Shown: positions 26,827 through 34,547 of the stretch, in pieces
Layout of the letters: the number at the start of each line of letters is the position of its first letter
How positions within the stretch are numbered: position 1 is the stretch's first letter
Assembly: GCA_944325875.1 (NCBI GenBank)
Contig: CALVBU010000001.1
Location: 124,001-188,000, forward strand
DNA from: Candidatus Gastranaerophilales bacterium
GTDB taxonomy: Bacteria; Cyanobacteriota; Vampirovibrionia; Gastranaerophilales; Gastranaerophilaceae
DNA length: 64,000 nucleotides
Direction: 5' to 3'
Position numbers and translations under genes: made by a program
The notes under the pieces: model-generated
What the model was told of the DNA's origin: nothing
Database searches by the model: none
The model's input: the letters and a program-made list of their open reading frames with translations, nothing else

Positions 26827-27840
26827 ATGAAAATTTACCCTATTAGTAATTCTATTACCCCATACAACAATCAAAAAAGACAAATAACTACTTATAATCA
26901 GAAACAGAAAGAACCTTATCAAGAAATTCTATCACAAGTTTCAAGTTATTACTCTAATATAGCATTTGAAAAAAAACTAAGCTATAGCGATTTTTTAGTA
27001 TCTATGAGAAGAGTTTATAAAAACAAATCATTAAAAAACGTTATTTTATCTACTATTAATGATGAAAAAAACTTTATCGGCAGTGGATTTTCAGCAAATG
27101 CATACAATATTCCGGGTATTCCTGATTACATTATAAGAATAGAAAGAAGAAGATTTACACCTCAAAATTTCATAAACTCAACAATCAGAGAAGAAAAACA
27201 AAATGAGCTTGCACCAAATTTTGGACAATACATCGCAACAAACGGACACGGGTTTTATATTAATAAAAAAGTTATAGGTGAAAGTCATTCGCTACCGGAT
27301 TGGTCAAATACAATTCAAAAAATTCAAGCAGGAGAAGAAATAAAGCATCGTGATGCAAAGTTTTTTTTAGATAAACTTAAAAACCTATCAGAATTTCCTC
27401 AGAACAGCTTTGACGAAATAGCCCAAAATATAAACCTCTTAAACAAATACACAAAATCAGAAATCGACATAATAAATCCAAATAATCTTATAATTGATAA
27501 TAATACCAAACGCATAGGTTTAATTGATTTGTGGTACAAACATATTGATAATGGTTCTCACGAGCCATACAATGGAATAGATAGCCTTATAAACCTTATG
27601 TTAGATCCGTTTATCCATAAAAAAGTCTACAACAAATTAAGCAATAATGATAAAGATAAACTTATAGAATATTCAACCAAAATTATTAATAAAATTCTTG
27701 AAGCAGGAGAAAATAATGGACTATCACGTACTAAAAATAATGCCATGCTGATATATAGAGATTTCGATAATACACGTTCCAAACCTTTTGCTGTTCCTGC
27801 ATACAATGAGTTTTTAGAAATGTATAATGATATACTATAG
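26827..27840 (+). CDS. Putative protein-kinase-fold protein
   Basis: 337 residues from ATG 26827, with AGGA 10 nt upstream. IGSGFSANAYNI at about 84-95 resembles a glycine-rich loop, and YIIRIER (101-107) the strand carrying the ATP-anchoring base, here Arg104 rather than Lys. NPNNLIID (217-224) followed by IGLIDLWYK (230-238) matches the catalytic-Asn / metal-binding-Asp part (N...IDxW in place of DFG) of kinase or aminoglycoside-phosphotransferase folds. The N-terminus has the short Ser/Asn leader seen in other lineage proteins. Substrate unknown; a pseudokinase is possible. Confidence 0.6.
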   Translation: MKIYPISNSITPYNNQKRQITTYNQKQKEPYQEILSQVSSYYSNIAFEKKLSYSDFLVSMRRVYKNKSLKNVILSTINDEKNFIGSGFSANAYNIPGIPDYIIRIERRRFTPQNFINSTIREEKQNELAPNFGQYIATNGHGFYINKKVIGESHSLPDWSNTIQKIQAGEEIKHRDAKFFLDKLKNLSEFPQNSFDEIAQNINLLNKYTKSEIDIINPNNLIIDNNTKRIGLIDLWYKHIDNGSHEPYNGIDSLINLMLDPFIHKKVYNKLSNNDKDKLIEYSTKIINKILEAGENNGLSRTKNNAMLIYRDFDNTRSKPFAVPAYNEFLEMYNDIL

Positions 27841-27903
27841 TCATATTGAAATTTAAAATTTTTTTGCTAACATAAAAAACATAATGAAAAATGAATTTAC
27901 CTT

Positions 27904-28051
27904 AAATTTGCATTTACATCATCATATCAACCTGAAAAGGCTGTAGAATTGATGATGCGCAAATTTTAAAATTTTAGGTTCAATTCTTTTATAAAACGGC
28001 CTTTTCAGGAGCCCCGCGTGAATTGGTCTTAGTAAGTACATAAAAGAATTG
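27904..28051 (+). ncRNA. Candidate structured 5' leader RNA (kissing hairpins)
   Basis: Hairpin 1: AAATTTGC (27904-27911) with GCAAATTT (27959-27966) and CATCATCA (27917-27924) with TGATGATG (27950-27957), loop 27925-27949. Hairpin 2: CAATTCTTTTAT (27981-27992) with ATAAAAGAATTG (28040-28051), which touches the GGAG ribosome binding site at 28051-28054. Loop-loop: CCTGAAAAGGCTG (27931-27943) in loop 1 is complementary to CGGCCTTTTCAGG (27997-28009) in loop 2, 11 Watson-Crick pairs plus extension. A local GC-rich patch (GGAGCCCCGCG) lies in loop 2. It precedes ATG 28065 and resembles no riboswitch class I know. Confidence 0.6.
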
Positions 28052-28064
28052 GAGAAATATTAAA

Positions 28065-29369
28065 ATGTCAATAACAAGTATAATTTCAGCTATCGGAAAC
28101 AACAGCAGCATATACCCCCTTCTAGTAAGAGATTGTGGAATTGAAGTTCCAACAAAAGTTTATCTTACATACCAAGAAAATAAAAACGATAAAGAAATCC
28201 AAAAACTTGCAACAAGAGAAAGATTTTTGGATGAATACATAGGTTCTGGTATTTGGCTGGGTGCAATTCCTCTTTTAGACGCAATTACCAACAAAATAAT
28301 CAAAAAATCAGGTTTTAACCCTAACATTAATTTAAAACTTTTAAAAGAAGAAGATGCTCAAGGCTTAGAATACAACATCAAAAAATTTGAAAAAATTGCT
28401 CCTGATGCAGTTAAAGACTTAATAAAATTACGTGATGCAAAAGCTAAAAAAACTTATCAAATGCTTCTTGGAACTAAATTTTTAGCTTCAACAATTATCC
28501 CTATTGCTATGATTGGGTTTATATTGCCGAAATTAATTTTTGCATCTTCAGCAAAAAAAATAGAAGAACTTAGAAAGGCAAAACAAAATAATCAAAACCA
28601 AACAACTCAAACTGAAAACAATTTAAACAAAACAGCACAAAAATCATCAAAAACTTCTTTTACCGGTAACATAATGTCAACATTAGCAAACTTTTCAACA
28701 AAAGAAAAAATGGAAGTAATAGATGGCGGATATGCATTCGGAAGAATTGTGACAGCAAGAAAAGGCCCTGACGGTAATCGTAATGAAGCAAAAGATATAG
28801 CATTCAAAATGGCTGGTATGATGTACCTTAATTATGTCGCACCTGAACAAATTGAAAAAGGTATGAACATTTTTACCCAAAAGGCATTTAAATTAAACAC
28901 AAACTTGGATCCACTAATCTTAGCAGATAAAAATTTCATAGAAGAAATTAAAAGCGGAAAATTACTTTTACCAAAATCAGATAATGCAAAAGACCTTTTA
29001 GATTTTGTAGATAATAATCCTAAAAGTCTATTTGTAAAATATGCGAACAAATTTGAGAAGATAAAAATGCTTAACGAAAATATTCGAGATCCAAGAGCTT
29101 ATATCGATATCAAGAAACTTGCACAATTCAAAAATGATATAGAAGAATTTGCAAAATCTACAAAAGCTTCCCAATCAGTAGAAAAACTTGCAAAACGAGC
29201 AAAAGGAATAAAAACATTTAATATTCTTGCAAATGTCGGACTAAGCAGCTTCTTACTTGCATATTGCCTACCGAAAGCACAATTTGCATTCAGAAGACTT
29301 GTAACAGGTTCAGAATTAGAACCAGGTATTGTAAATGCAAACATGAAAAACAAAAATAACCTGTACTAA
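28065..29369 (+). CDS. Uncharacterised lineage membrane protein with SFTG motif
   Basis: 434 residues. A hydrophobic stretch near residues 59-75 (GSGIWLGAIPLLDAI), a strong membrane helix near 147-167 (LASTIIPIAMIGFILPKLIF) and another near 385-402 (ILANVGLSSFLLAYCLPKA) suggest a protein spanning the membrane two or three times. Between them is a Gln/Asn/Thr-rich linker and KTSFTGNIMS. No enzyme motif is recognised. It follows an elaborately folded leader with GGAG before ATG, so translation is probably regulated. The last codons form part of the terminator stem. Confidence 0.78.
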   Translation: MSITSIISAIGNNSSIYPLLVRDCGIEVPTKVYLTYQENKNDKEIQKLATRERFLDEYIGSGIWLGAIPLLDAITNKIIKKSGFNPNINLKLLKEEDAQGLEYNIKKFEKIAPDAVKDLIKLRDAKAKKTYQMLLGTKFLASTIIPIAMIGFILPKLIFASSAKKIEELRKAKQNNQNQTTQTENNLNKTAQKSSKTSFTGNIMSTLANFSTKEKMEVIDGGYAFGRIVTARKGPDGNRNEAKDIAFKMAGMMYLNYVAPEQIEKGMNIFTQKAFKLNTNLDPLILADKNFIEEIKSGKLLLPKSDNAKDLLDFVDNNPKSLFVKYANKFEKIKMLNENIRDPRAYIDIKKLAQFKNDIEEFAKSTKASQSVEKLAKRAKGIKTFNILANVGLSSFLLAYCLPKAQFAFRRLVTGSELEPGIVNANMKNKNNLY

Positions 29370-29385
29370 ATACAGGTTATTTTTT
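29354..29385. terminator. Terminator overlapping the stop codon
   Basis: AATAACCTGTA (29355-29365) pairs with TACAGGTTATT (29371-29381), then TTTT. The stem includes the last sense codons and the stop of the upstream gene and touches the end of the convergent pseudopilin gene. Confidence 0.85.
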
Positions 29386-30082
29386 AAAATTTTAACGGAT
29401 AATCATCAGGAATCTTCCAACCGTTTTGCTGAATCAAAGCTGTACAATAAGCTCGTTCATTTGAGACTGTTTCACGACAGCCTATAGAACTATCATTTTT
29501 AAGTTTTTCAATAGTACCATCCCATTTAACTTTATAAGGCTCAACACCTTTTTTATAATGGAATTTGTGATTTTCTTCAAGAGAATATGGAGCGAAGAAA
29601 AAAGTAAAATATTTTATACCGGAAATTTTATAGTTATTTCTAGATTCTCCTGCAGAAGTATCGGCATCTGCATTGTAATTTTCAAAGGTTCCCGCTTCAG
29701 GCCAAAAGTGAAAACTTAAACCACCTATGAGACACAAACTTCCATCAGGAAAATAAACCATAACACGACCAGTCACATCATTCACTTTTAAATCTGAATA
29801 TTTAAGATACGGTTTTAAATATTTATCAAACCAAATAGTTGGAAGTATTTCACCATCTTGAACATTATCACCCAGCTTCTCCCAATATTCTTTCGGCCCA
29901 TTATCCTTCTCGGACATTTGAACAGCCTGATTCATAGTTGAATAAAACTTTGCTAATCTAGTTTCTACAACCTTTTTACGATAATACGATGTAACATTTG
30001 GTATAGTCAAAGCTGCAACAATACCTATCAAACCTAATGTTATCAATACTTCCGCTAACGTAAAAGCTGTTTTATTTTTCAT
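29384..30082 (-). CDS. Type IV pilin / pseudopilin-like protein A
   Basis: 232 residues. The N-terminus MKNKTAFTLAEVLITLG is a class III prepilin signal with Glu5 after processing and a following hydrophobic helix (IGIVAALTIPNV). Processing would occur after Ala rather than the usual Gly. The globular domain is beta-rich and ends with CTALIQQNGWKIPDDYPLKF, shared with the other pseudopilins here. It probably belongs to a type II secretion or type IV pilus-like fibre assembled from the inner membrane. GGAGG precedes the ATG, and a long conserved leader with its own mini-ORF lies upstream. Confidence 0.92.
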   Translation of the reverse strand: MKNKTAFTLAEVLITLGLIGIVAALTIPNVTSYYRKKVVETRLAKFYSTMNQAVQMSEKDNGPKEYWEKLGDNVQDGEILPTIWFDKYLKPYLKYSDLKVNDVTGRVMVYFPDGSLCLIGGLSFHFWPEAGTFENYNADADTSAGESRNNYKISGIKYFTFFFAPYSLEENHKFHYKKGVEPYKVKWDGTIEKLKNDSSIGCRETVSNERAYCTALIQQNGWKIPDDYPLKF

Positions 30083-30130
30083 GAAACCTCCAAATTTATA
30101 CTATCTTTTATTTTAACATTTTTTACACTC

Positions 30131-30279
30131 AAAATCACCGTGTCATTTGGCACGGCTTACCTTTCTACACTTTTCTTTATCTCGGAGGTCTAAGTCGGTA
30201 ATGCTTGACTTATCTGTTAGTCGGTAGCCCCCCCCCCCGAAATTCTCTCTATACTTAATTTTTGCATATCAACCTCCTT
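30131..30279 (-). promoter_or_regulatory. Conserved pseudopilin leader element, copy A
   Basis: In RNA sense it holds AAGGAGG, a 16-codon mini-ORF with 11 G, a short hairpin after its stop (GACT/AGTC), the box CGACTTAGACCTCCGA, and GTAAGCCGTGCCAA...CACGGTGATTTT whose CCGTG/CACGG form a hairpin. The same blocks in the same order occur at 57483-57627 and 58591-58735, each in front of a pseudopilin gene. ACCTCC is complementary to the GGAGGT of this pseudopilin's ribosome binding site. Confidence 0.85.
30217..30267 (-). CDS. Leader mini-ORF A (16 residues)
   Basis: ATG 30267 with AAGGAGG upstream encodes MQKLSIERISGGGATD and stops at TAA 30217. The three Gly codons lie in an uninterrupted run of 11 G (30228-30238 on the plus strand as C). 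The homologous mini-ORFs B and C differ only at residues 3-5 and 16. Probably a regulatory leader peptide; no direct evidence of function. Confidence 0.6.
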   Translation of the reverse strand: MQKLSIERISGGGATD

Positions 30280-30299
30280 GTTAATATATTATTCATAAT

Positions 30300-30328
30300 A
30301 TTATAATATATAACTTGAAATTTTGCAA
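30300..30328 (-). promoter_or_regulatory. Promoter of pseudopilin A leader
   Basis: Minus strand TTGCAA (30323-30328), 17-bp spacer, perfect TATAAT (30300-30305), about 20 nt before the mini-ORF ribosome binding site. Confidence 0.75.
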
Positions 30329-30330
30329 TT

Positions 30331-30369
30331 AAAAACGATAGGTTGTGTTTTACACAACCTATCGTTTTT
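30331..30369. terminator. Terminator of the AGCS-UDG operon
   Basis: AAAAACGATAGGTTGTGT pairs perfectly with ACACAACCTATCGTTTTT (18 bp, 3-nt loop), immediately after the UDG gene on the minus strand. Confidence 0.93.
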
Positions 30370-30382
30370 GTACTTTTATAAA

Positions 30383-31015
30383 TTATACCATAGCAAGTTC
30401 TTTAGCCTGACCCATAAATTCTTTATCAAGAATTGAGCTTTTAATTTCAGCTAAATCTTGTTGCATTAGTCTTCTTGGTGAACCTTCTTCCATAGAGTGG
30501 TTTCTTAGCAAATAAGATGGGTGGAAGATAGTCATTGCTTTATATTCAACGCCATCAACACTTACAGACATCCATTTACCACGAACTTTAGAAATAGTTT
30601 GTTTTTTATCAAGTTCAATAAATGATTTTAAAGCTGTAGCACCACATAGAATAATAGCTTCAGGTTTAATCACATCAATTTGAGCTTCCAAAAATTTACG
30701 ACAAGCAGATTTTTCTTCATCGGTTGGAACTCTATTTTCAGGTGGTCTACATTTAACTGTATTTATAATATACAAATCATTTTGACGAGAAATACCTGCT
30801 TCAGAAAGAAATTCATCCAATAATTGACCAGCACGTCCAACAAATGGCATGCCCATTTCATCTTCCATTTCCCCAGGAGCTTCCCCAATTAAAACTATTC
30901 TGGCAGTAGAAGGATTTCCATCCCCAAATACTACATTATTTCTGGTTTTTGCAAGCGCACAGCCTTTACAGCTTTCACACTTCTGTCTTACAATCTCCAG
31001 GCATTGACTCTTCAT
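30383..31015 (-). CDS. Uracil-DNA glycosylase, family 4 (iron-sulfur type)
   Basis: 210 residues from ATG 31015, with GAGGAGAG upstream. Family-4 motifs: GEAPGEMEDEMGMPFVGRAGQ (motif 1), YIINTVKCRPPENRVPTDEE, and FHPSYLLRN (catalytic HPS motif). Cysteines 13, 16 and 19 with KCRPP supply ligands for a 4Fe-4S cluster. It removes uracil from DNA in base-excision repair. The start lies inside the 3' end of the symporter gene (41-nt overlap), indicating coupled translation. The frame could begin at 31054 but the ribosome binding site favours 31015. Confidence 0.95.
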   Translation of the reverse strand: MKSQCLEIVRQKCESCKGCALAKTRNNVVFGDGNPSTARIVLIGEAPGEMEDEMGMPFVGRAGQLLDEFLSEAGISRQNDLYIINTVKCRPPENRVPTDEEKSACRKFLEAQIDVIKPEAIILCGATALKSFIELDKKQTISKVRGKWMSVSVDGVEYKAMTIFHPSYLLRNHSMEEGSPRRLMQQDLAEIKSSILDKEFMGQAKELAMV

Positions 31016-32489
31016 CTTTTCTCTCCTCTTTATTATTTTTAAATAGCCCAACATTATATTTTCTACAATAGCGTTTTAATTCCTTCATCACAACATCCGA
31101 AAGTATGAAAACTGCTATCAAATTCGGAACCGCCAAGAATAAAGTAAACGCATCTGAAAGATTTATAATACTTTTAAAGTTCATGGCTGAACCAATTACA
31201 ATGAATATACAATATATAACCTGAAAAGTTCTTGTTGTCAATTTTGACTCACCGAATAAAAAGTTCCAACCCTTAATTCCGTAATATGAGCCGCATAGCA
31301 TTGTTGAAAGAACAAAACAGCTTGCCATAAAAGTTAACAAAACAGGGAAAAATGGACACACTGTGCCAAAAGCTTTTGATGTTAATTCAATCCCTGCAAG
31401 CCCTGTATTTTGAAGATAAACGCCACTTACAACAATCACAAACGCAGTTGCAGAACCAACGATTACAGTATCCACAAAAGGTTGAAGCATGGCAATAAAA
31501 GCTTGAGCAACAGGCTTACTTGTCTTTACTGCAGAAAATGCAATAGGTGCAGTTCCAAGCCCTGATTCATTTGCAAACATAGCTCTTCTAAATCCCCATA
31601 ACATGCAAGCAAACATTCCACCTTCCATTGCCCTTGGCTTGAAAGCTTCTGTTATAATAATATGAATAGTATGCGGCAAATGGTGAATATTCATAAGACA
31701 AACAACAAAAGCAGAGGCAACATACAAAGTACACATCGCAGGCGTAACTTTTGATGTAAACTTACCTATCGCCTTAATTCCGCCAATAATTGTAAAATAA
31801 GTTATAATAGCAACAATAAGACCTAACAACCAGCTTTGATTTGCAAAAAAGCTATTTTCACCACCTGTAACTTCTGTGATTTGAGTTGTCATAGCATTTA
31901 TTTGAAATAAATTCCATCCGCCAATCATTGCAAAAATACAACATACCGCATAAATTTTTGCAAGATATGGTGAAAATTTACCAAGAATTTTATGATTTTT
32001 TAACCCTGCTTGAATATAATACATAGGCCCGCCAGCAACAGTCCCATCTTTATTAATCTGACGGAATTTTAACCCCAAAAGTACTTCTGCAAATTTTAAA
32101 GCCATAGAGAAAAATCCGGCAATAACCATCCAAAAAATAACTCCAGGGCCACCAACAGACACTGCAGCCGCAGAGCCAGCAACATTACCTATACCTGCTG
32201 AAGCTGAAATTGTCGCAGTCAAAGCCTGAAAAGAAGAAACTTCTCCTCTTTTCTTTTTTACGACAATATCTTTATGCTCATAATTTTTGGTAATAAGTTT
32301 TAATGCATGCTTAAATCCCCATACTCCAATAAATCGAGTACGGAAAGTAAAATAAAAAGCTGCAATCATCAATAACGCAATAAGGAATTCAACTTTCACC
32401 CCGTGAATTGTCACGTGACTGAAAATAATCCCTGAAATCTTATCGGCTATCGGTGATAAAAAACTATCTATCGCACTATCTAAATTCAT
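30975..32489 (-). CDS. Sodium:alanine/glycine symporter (AGCS family)
   Basis: 504 residues, about 10-11 membrane helices. AGCS markers: FQALTATISASAGIGNVAGSAAAVSVGGPGVIFWM (residues about 87-120), GGPMYYIQAGL and the second conserved block FANESGLGTAPIAFSAVKTS (about 303-322). It imports alanine or glycine with Na+. There is no Shine-Dalgarno; a TAAAAT hexamer ends 9 nt before ATG 32489, so the leader is at most a few nucleotides. Co-transcribed with the overlapping UDG gene. Confidence 0.94.
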   Translation of the reverse strand: MNLDSAIDSFLSPIADKISGIIFSHVTIHGVKVEFLIALLMIAAFYFTFRTRFIGVWGFKHALKLITKNYEHKDIVVKKKRGEVSSFQALTATISASAGIGNVAGSAAAVSVGGPGVIFWMVIAGFFSMALKFAEVLLGLKFRQINKDGTVAGGPMYYIQAGLKNHKILGKFSPYLAKIYAVCCIFAMIGGWNLFQINAMTTQITEVTGGENSFFANQSWLLGLIVAIITYFTIIGGIKAIGKFTSKVTPAMCTLYVASAFVVCLMNIHHLPHTIHIIITEAFKPRAMEGGMFACMLWGFRRAMFANESGLGTAPIAFSAVKTSKPVAQAFIAMLQPFVDTVIVGSATAFVIVVSGVYLQNTGLAGIELTSKAFGTVCPFFPVLLTFMASCFVLSTMLCGSYYGIKGWNFLFGESKLTTRTFQVIYCIFIVIGSAMNFKSIINLSDAFTLFLAVPNLIAVFILSDVVMKELKRYCRKYNVGLFKNNKEERKDEESMPGDCKTEV

Positions 32490-32520
32490 CGTAGTTTAAT
32501 TTTAGCACAAACATGCCAGT

Positions 32521-33180
32521 TTACCACCTAGGGTAATCATCCTTAAATTCCCAATTATCAATCAATAGTAATCTTGTACAATTTCTTACATGATTTTTAC
32601 ACGCCTTTACAACATCTTCACGATTAAAATTGCTTATTGAAGTAACACTTCCATTATCTTCATATTCATATAGAACAGCAGGAACAAAATTGATACCTGA
32701 ATAGAATAAAAAAGTATTCTTCCCATCTGCATGATTATATAAACGATTTTTATCTTTATATTCTTCACAATATTTAAAATCAACACAATATAGAATATGA
32801 GTACAGGCAGTACCTGCAGCACAACCCTCATCCTTAGATATAAGCATCCCGCTTCCGTCTAAAAATTTTACTTCAATACCAAGTGCAGTTTTTGCAACCT
32901 TAACAGTTTTAAGATAAGGTTGCAAATATCGATTATACCAACTAAGCATTTGTTCGGGAGATGATCCTGATAATAAGATATCTGCTCCCTCTACACTTGA
33001 ATTCTCAAAATCACTTAATGAAATTGCTTGCAGATAACTTGTATAGAATTTTTTCAGGCGAGTCGTAGCTACTTTTTTATCATATTTGGAAATTAAACCC
33101 GGAAGTGTCATTGCTGCAACAACCCCTATTATGCCCAAGGTTATTAACACTTCAGCTAATGTAAAAGCTCCTCTTTTCAT
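32521..33180 (-). CDS. Type IV pilin / pseudopilin-like protein D
   Basis: 219 residues from ATG 33180 (AGGAG 8 nt upstream; another ATG two codons earlier would sit too close to it). N-terminus MKRGAFTLAEVLITLGII with hydrophobic helix GVVAAMTLPGL; processing after Ala. The C-terminal half has four or more cysteines (CAAGTACTHILYCVDFKYC), unlike A-C, suggesting disulfides. It ends LLIDNWEFKDDYPRW, a diverged form of the shared tail. It lacks the leader element of the other three copies and is divergent from an XRE regulator. Confidence 0.9.
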   Translation of the reverse strand: MKRGAFTLAEVLITLGIIGVVAAMTLPGLISKYDKKVATTRLKKFYTSYLQAISLSDFENSSVEGADILLSGSSPEQMLSWYNRYLQPYLKTVKVAKTALGIEVKFLDGSGMLISKDEGCAAGTACTHILYCVDFKYCEEYKDKNRLYNHADGKNTFLFYSGINFVPAVLYEYEDNGSVTSISNFNREDVVKACKNHVRNCTRLLLIDNWEFKDDYPRW

Positions 33181-33276
33181 ACACATTTCTCCTAAGATTT
33201 ATTACAATTATTTATTACTTATCATAATAATATTATTAGAAGTAATAAATAATGTCAATCATGTAATATCAAAGTT

Positions 33277-33288
33277 TATAATAAGAAA
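33277..33288 (+). promoter_or_regulatory. -10 element before a leaderless start (XRE regulator)
   Basis: Perfect TATAAT (33277-33282), AAGAAA, ATG 33289. No Shine-Dalgarno and no clear -35. Confidence 0.6.
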
Positions 33289-33498
33289 ATGATAGTATTT
33301 AAACTTGATGACTTAATTTGGCAGCACAGAACAACAGCCGATGATATTTTCAAAAAAACTGGCATCGGTAAATCAACGCTGTCAAACATTAGGAATAACA
33401 AAAATATAAATATTAGTATCCACACAATGGACAAGTTGTGTAAATATTTCAATTGCAGAATTTCTGACTTAATTGAGTTTGTTCCAGACCAAAATTAA
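33289..33498 (+). CDS. XRE/Cro-type helix-turn-helix regulator
   Basis: 69 residues consisting of a single HTH domain: TADDIFKKTGIGKSTLSNIRNNKN carries the helix-turn-helix, and ISIHTMDKLCKYFNCRISDLIEF the rest of the five-helix fold. Such small Cro-like proteins act as transcriptional switches. It faces away from pseudopilin gene D across a 108-bp region, which could be its target. Its stop overlaps that of the convergent queA by 3 nt. Confidence 0.88.
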   Translation: MIVFKLDDLIWQHRTTADDIFKKTGIGKSTLSNIRNNKNINISIHTMDKLCKYFNCRISDLIEFVPDQN

Positions 33499-34541
33499 CA
33501 AATATACATGCAATCCCCATAGCTAAAAAATCTATATTTATTTTCAATAGCTTCTTTATAAGCTTCAAAAATAAATTCTTTTCCAGCAAGAGCACTTACT
33601 AGCATCAAAAGTGTTGATTTTGGCAAGTGGAAATTTGTAATCAAATTATCAATAACCTTAAAATCATAAGGCGGATAAATAAACAATTCCGAATGATCAT
33701 GGCAAGCACAAATCTTACCATATTTTTGATAAGCAGTTTCTAAGGTTCTTACAGTAGTTGTTCCAACTGCAACAAGCTTTCTACCCTCATATTTGGCTCT
33801 ATTAATAATATCTGCAGCCTCTTGAGATATTTCAAAAGTTTCAGAATGCATTTTATGTTCCAAAACATTTTCACATTTTACAGGACGAAAAGTTCCTAAA
33901 CCAACATTTAAAGTTACATAGGCAATCTCTACACCTTTATCTTTCAATTTCTGCAAAATTTCCTGAGTAAAATGTAATCCTGCAGTCGGAGCTGCAACAG
34001 AGCCTTCATCTTTCGCATATACAGTCTGATAGCGTTCAAAGTCAAGCTTTTTGATTTCATCACTCTGAAGTTTTCTTTCAATATATGGAGGAAGAGGAAT
34101 ATTACCGTTCCTGTGCAAAACTTCAAGAACATTTCCACCAGCATAAATAAGTTTTACAAGCCACTCACCATCATCCTCAAGGCGTTTTATTACTTCGACA
34201 GATAATTCATCACTAACTTTTATAATAGTACCGGATTTAACTCTTTTAGACGGCTTAATTAAAACCTCCCAATTATCATTTTCTTTTTGTTTTAAAAGGA
34301 AAATCTCAATCTTTGCCCCTGTATCTTTAGTTCCATAAAGCCTTGCGGGAAGAACTTTGGTATTATTCAAAACCAACAAAGAATTTGGCTCAATTAGATC
34401 AACAATATCATAGAAATGCTTATGAGAAATAGAATGCTTGTGACGATTAAGTACAAGCATTCTTGAATTTTCACGTTTATCAGCAGGAAGTTGTGCTATC
34501 AATTCTTCAGGTAATTCATAATCAAATTCTGATAATAACAT
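33495..34541 (-). CDS. queA: S-adenosylmethionine:tRNA ribosyltransferase-isomerase
   Basis: 348 residues, full-length QueA. Conserved stretches: FDYELPEELIAQLPADKRENSRML at the N-terminus, KVLPARLYG, SVAAPTAGLHFTQE (about 188-201) and ITNFHLPKSTLLMLVSA near the C-terminus. It converts preQ1 in tRNA to epoxyqueuosine using the ribosyl group of SAM. It starts 6 nt after the yidC stop in an operon; the upstream AGGCTGGA is a modest ribosome binding site. Confidence 0.97.
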   Translation of the reverse strand: MLLSEFDYELPEELIAQLPADKRENSRMLVLNRHKHSISHKHFYDIVDLIEPNSLLVLNNTKVLPARLYGTKDTGAKIEIFLLKQKENDNWEVLIKPSKRVKSGTIIKVSDELSVEVIKRLEDDGEWLVKLIYAGGNVLEVLHRNGNIPLPPYIERKLQSDEIKKLDFERYQTVYAKDEGSVAAPTAGLHFTQEILQKLKDKGVEIAYVTLNVGLGTFRPVKCENVLEHKMHSETFEISQEAADIINRAKYEGRKLVAVGTTTVRTLETAYQKYGKICACHDHSELFIYPPYDFKVIDNLITNFHLPKSTLLMLVSALAGKEFIFEAYKEAIENKYRFFSYGDCMYIC

Positions 34542-34547
34542 TCCAGC

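Noticed and set aside
27980-28052. Integron attC site or small mobile element made from the inverted repeat
   Set aside because: No attC core sites, no target-site duplication, no second copy; the pairing touches the RBS, which suits a leader RNA.
30228-30238. Poly-C tract as assembly filler
   Set aside because: Exactly 11 in three independent loci, in frame with conserved mini-ORFs, so it is treated as real.
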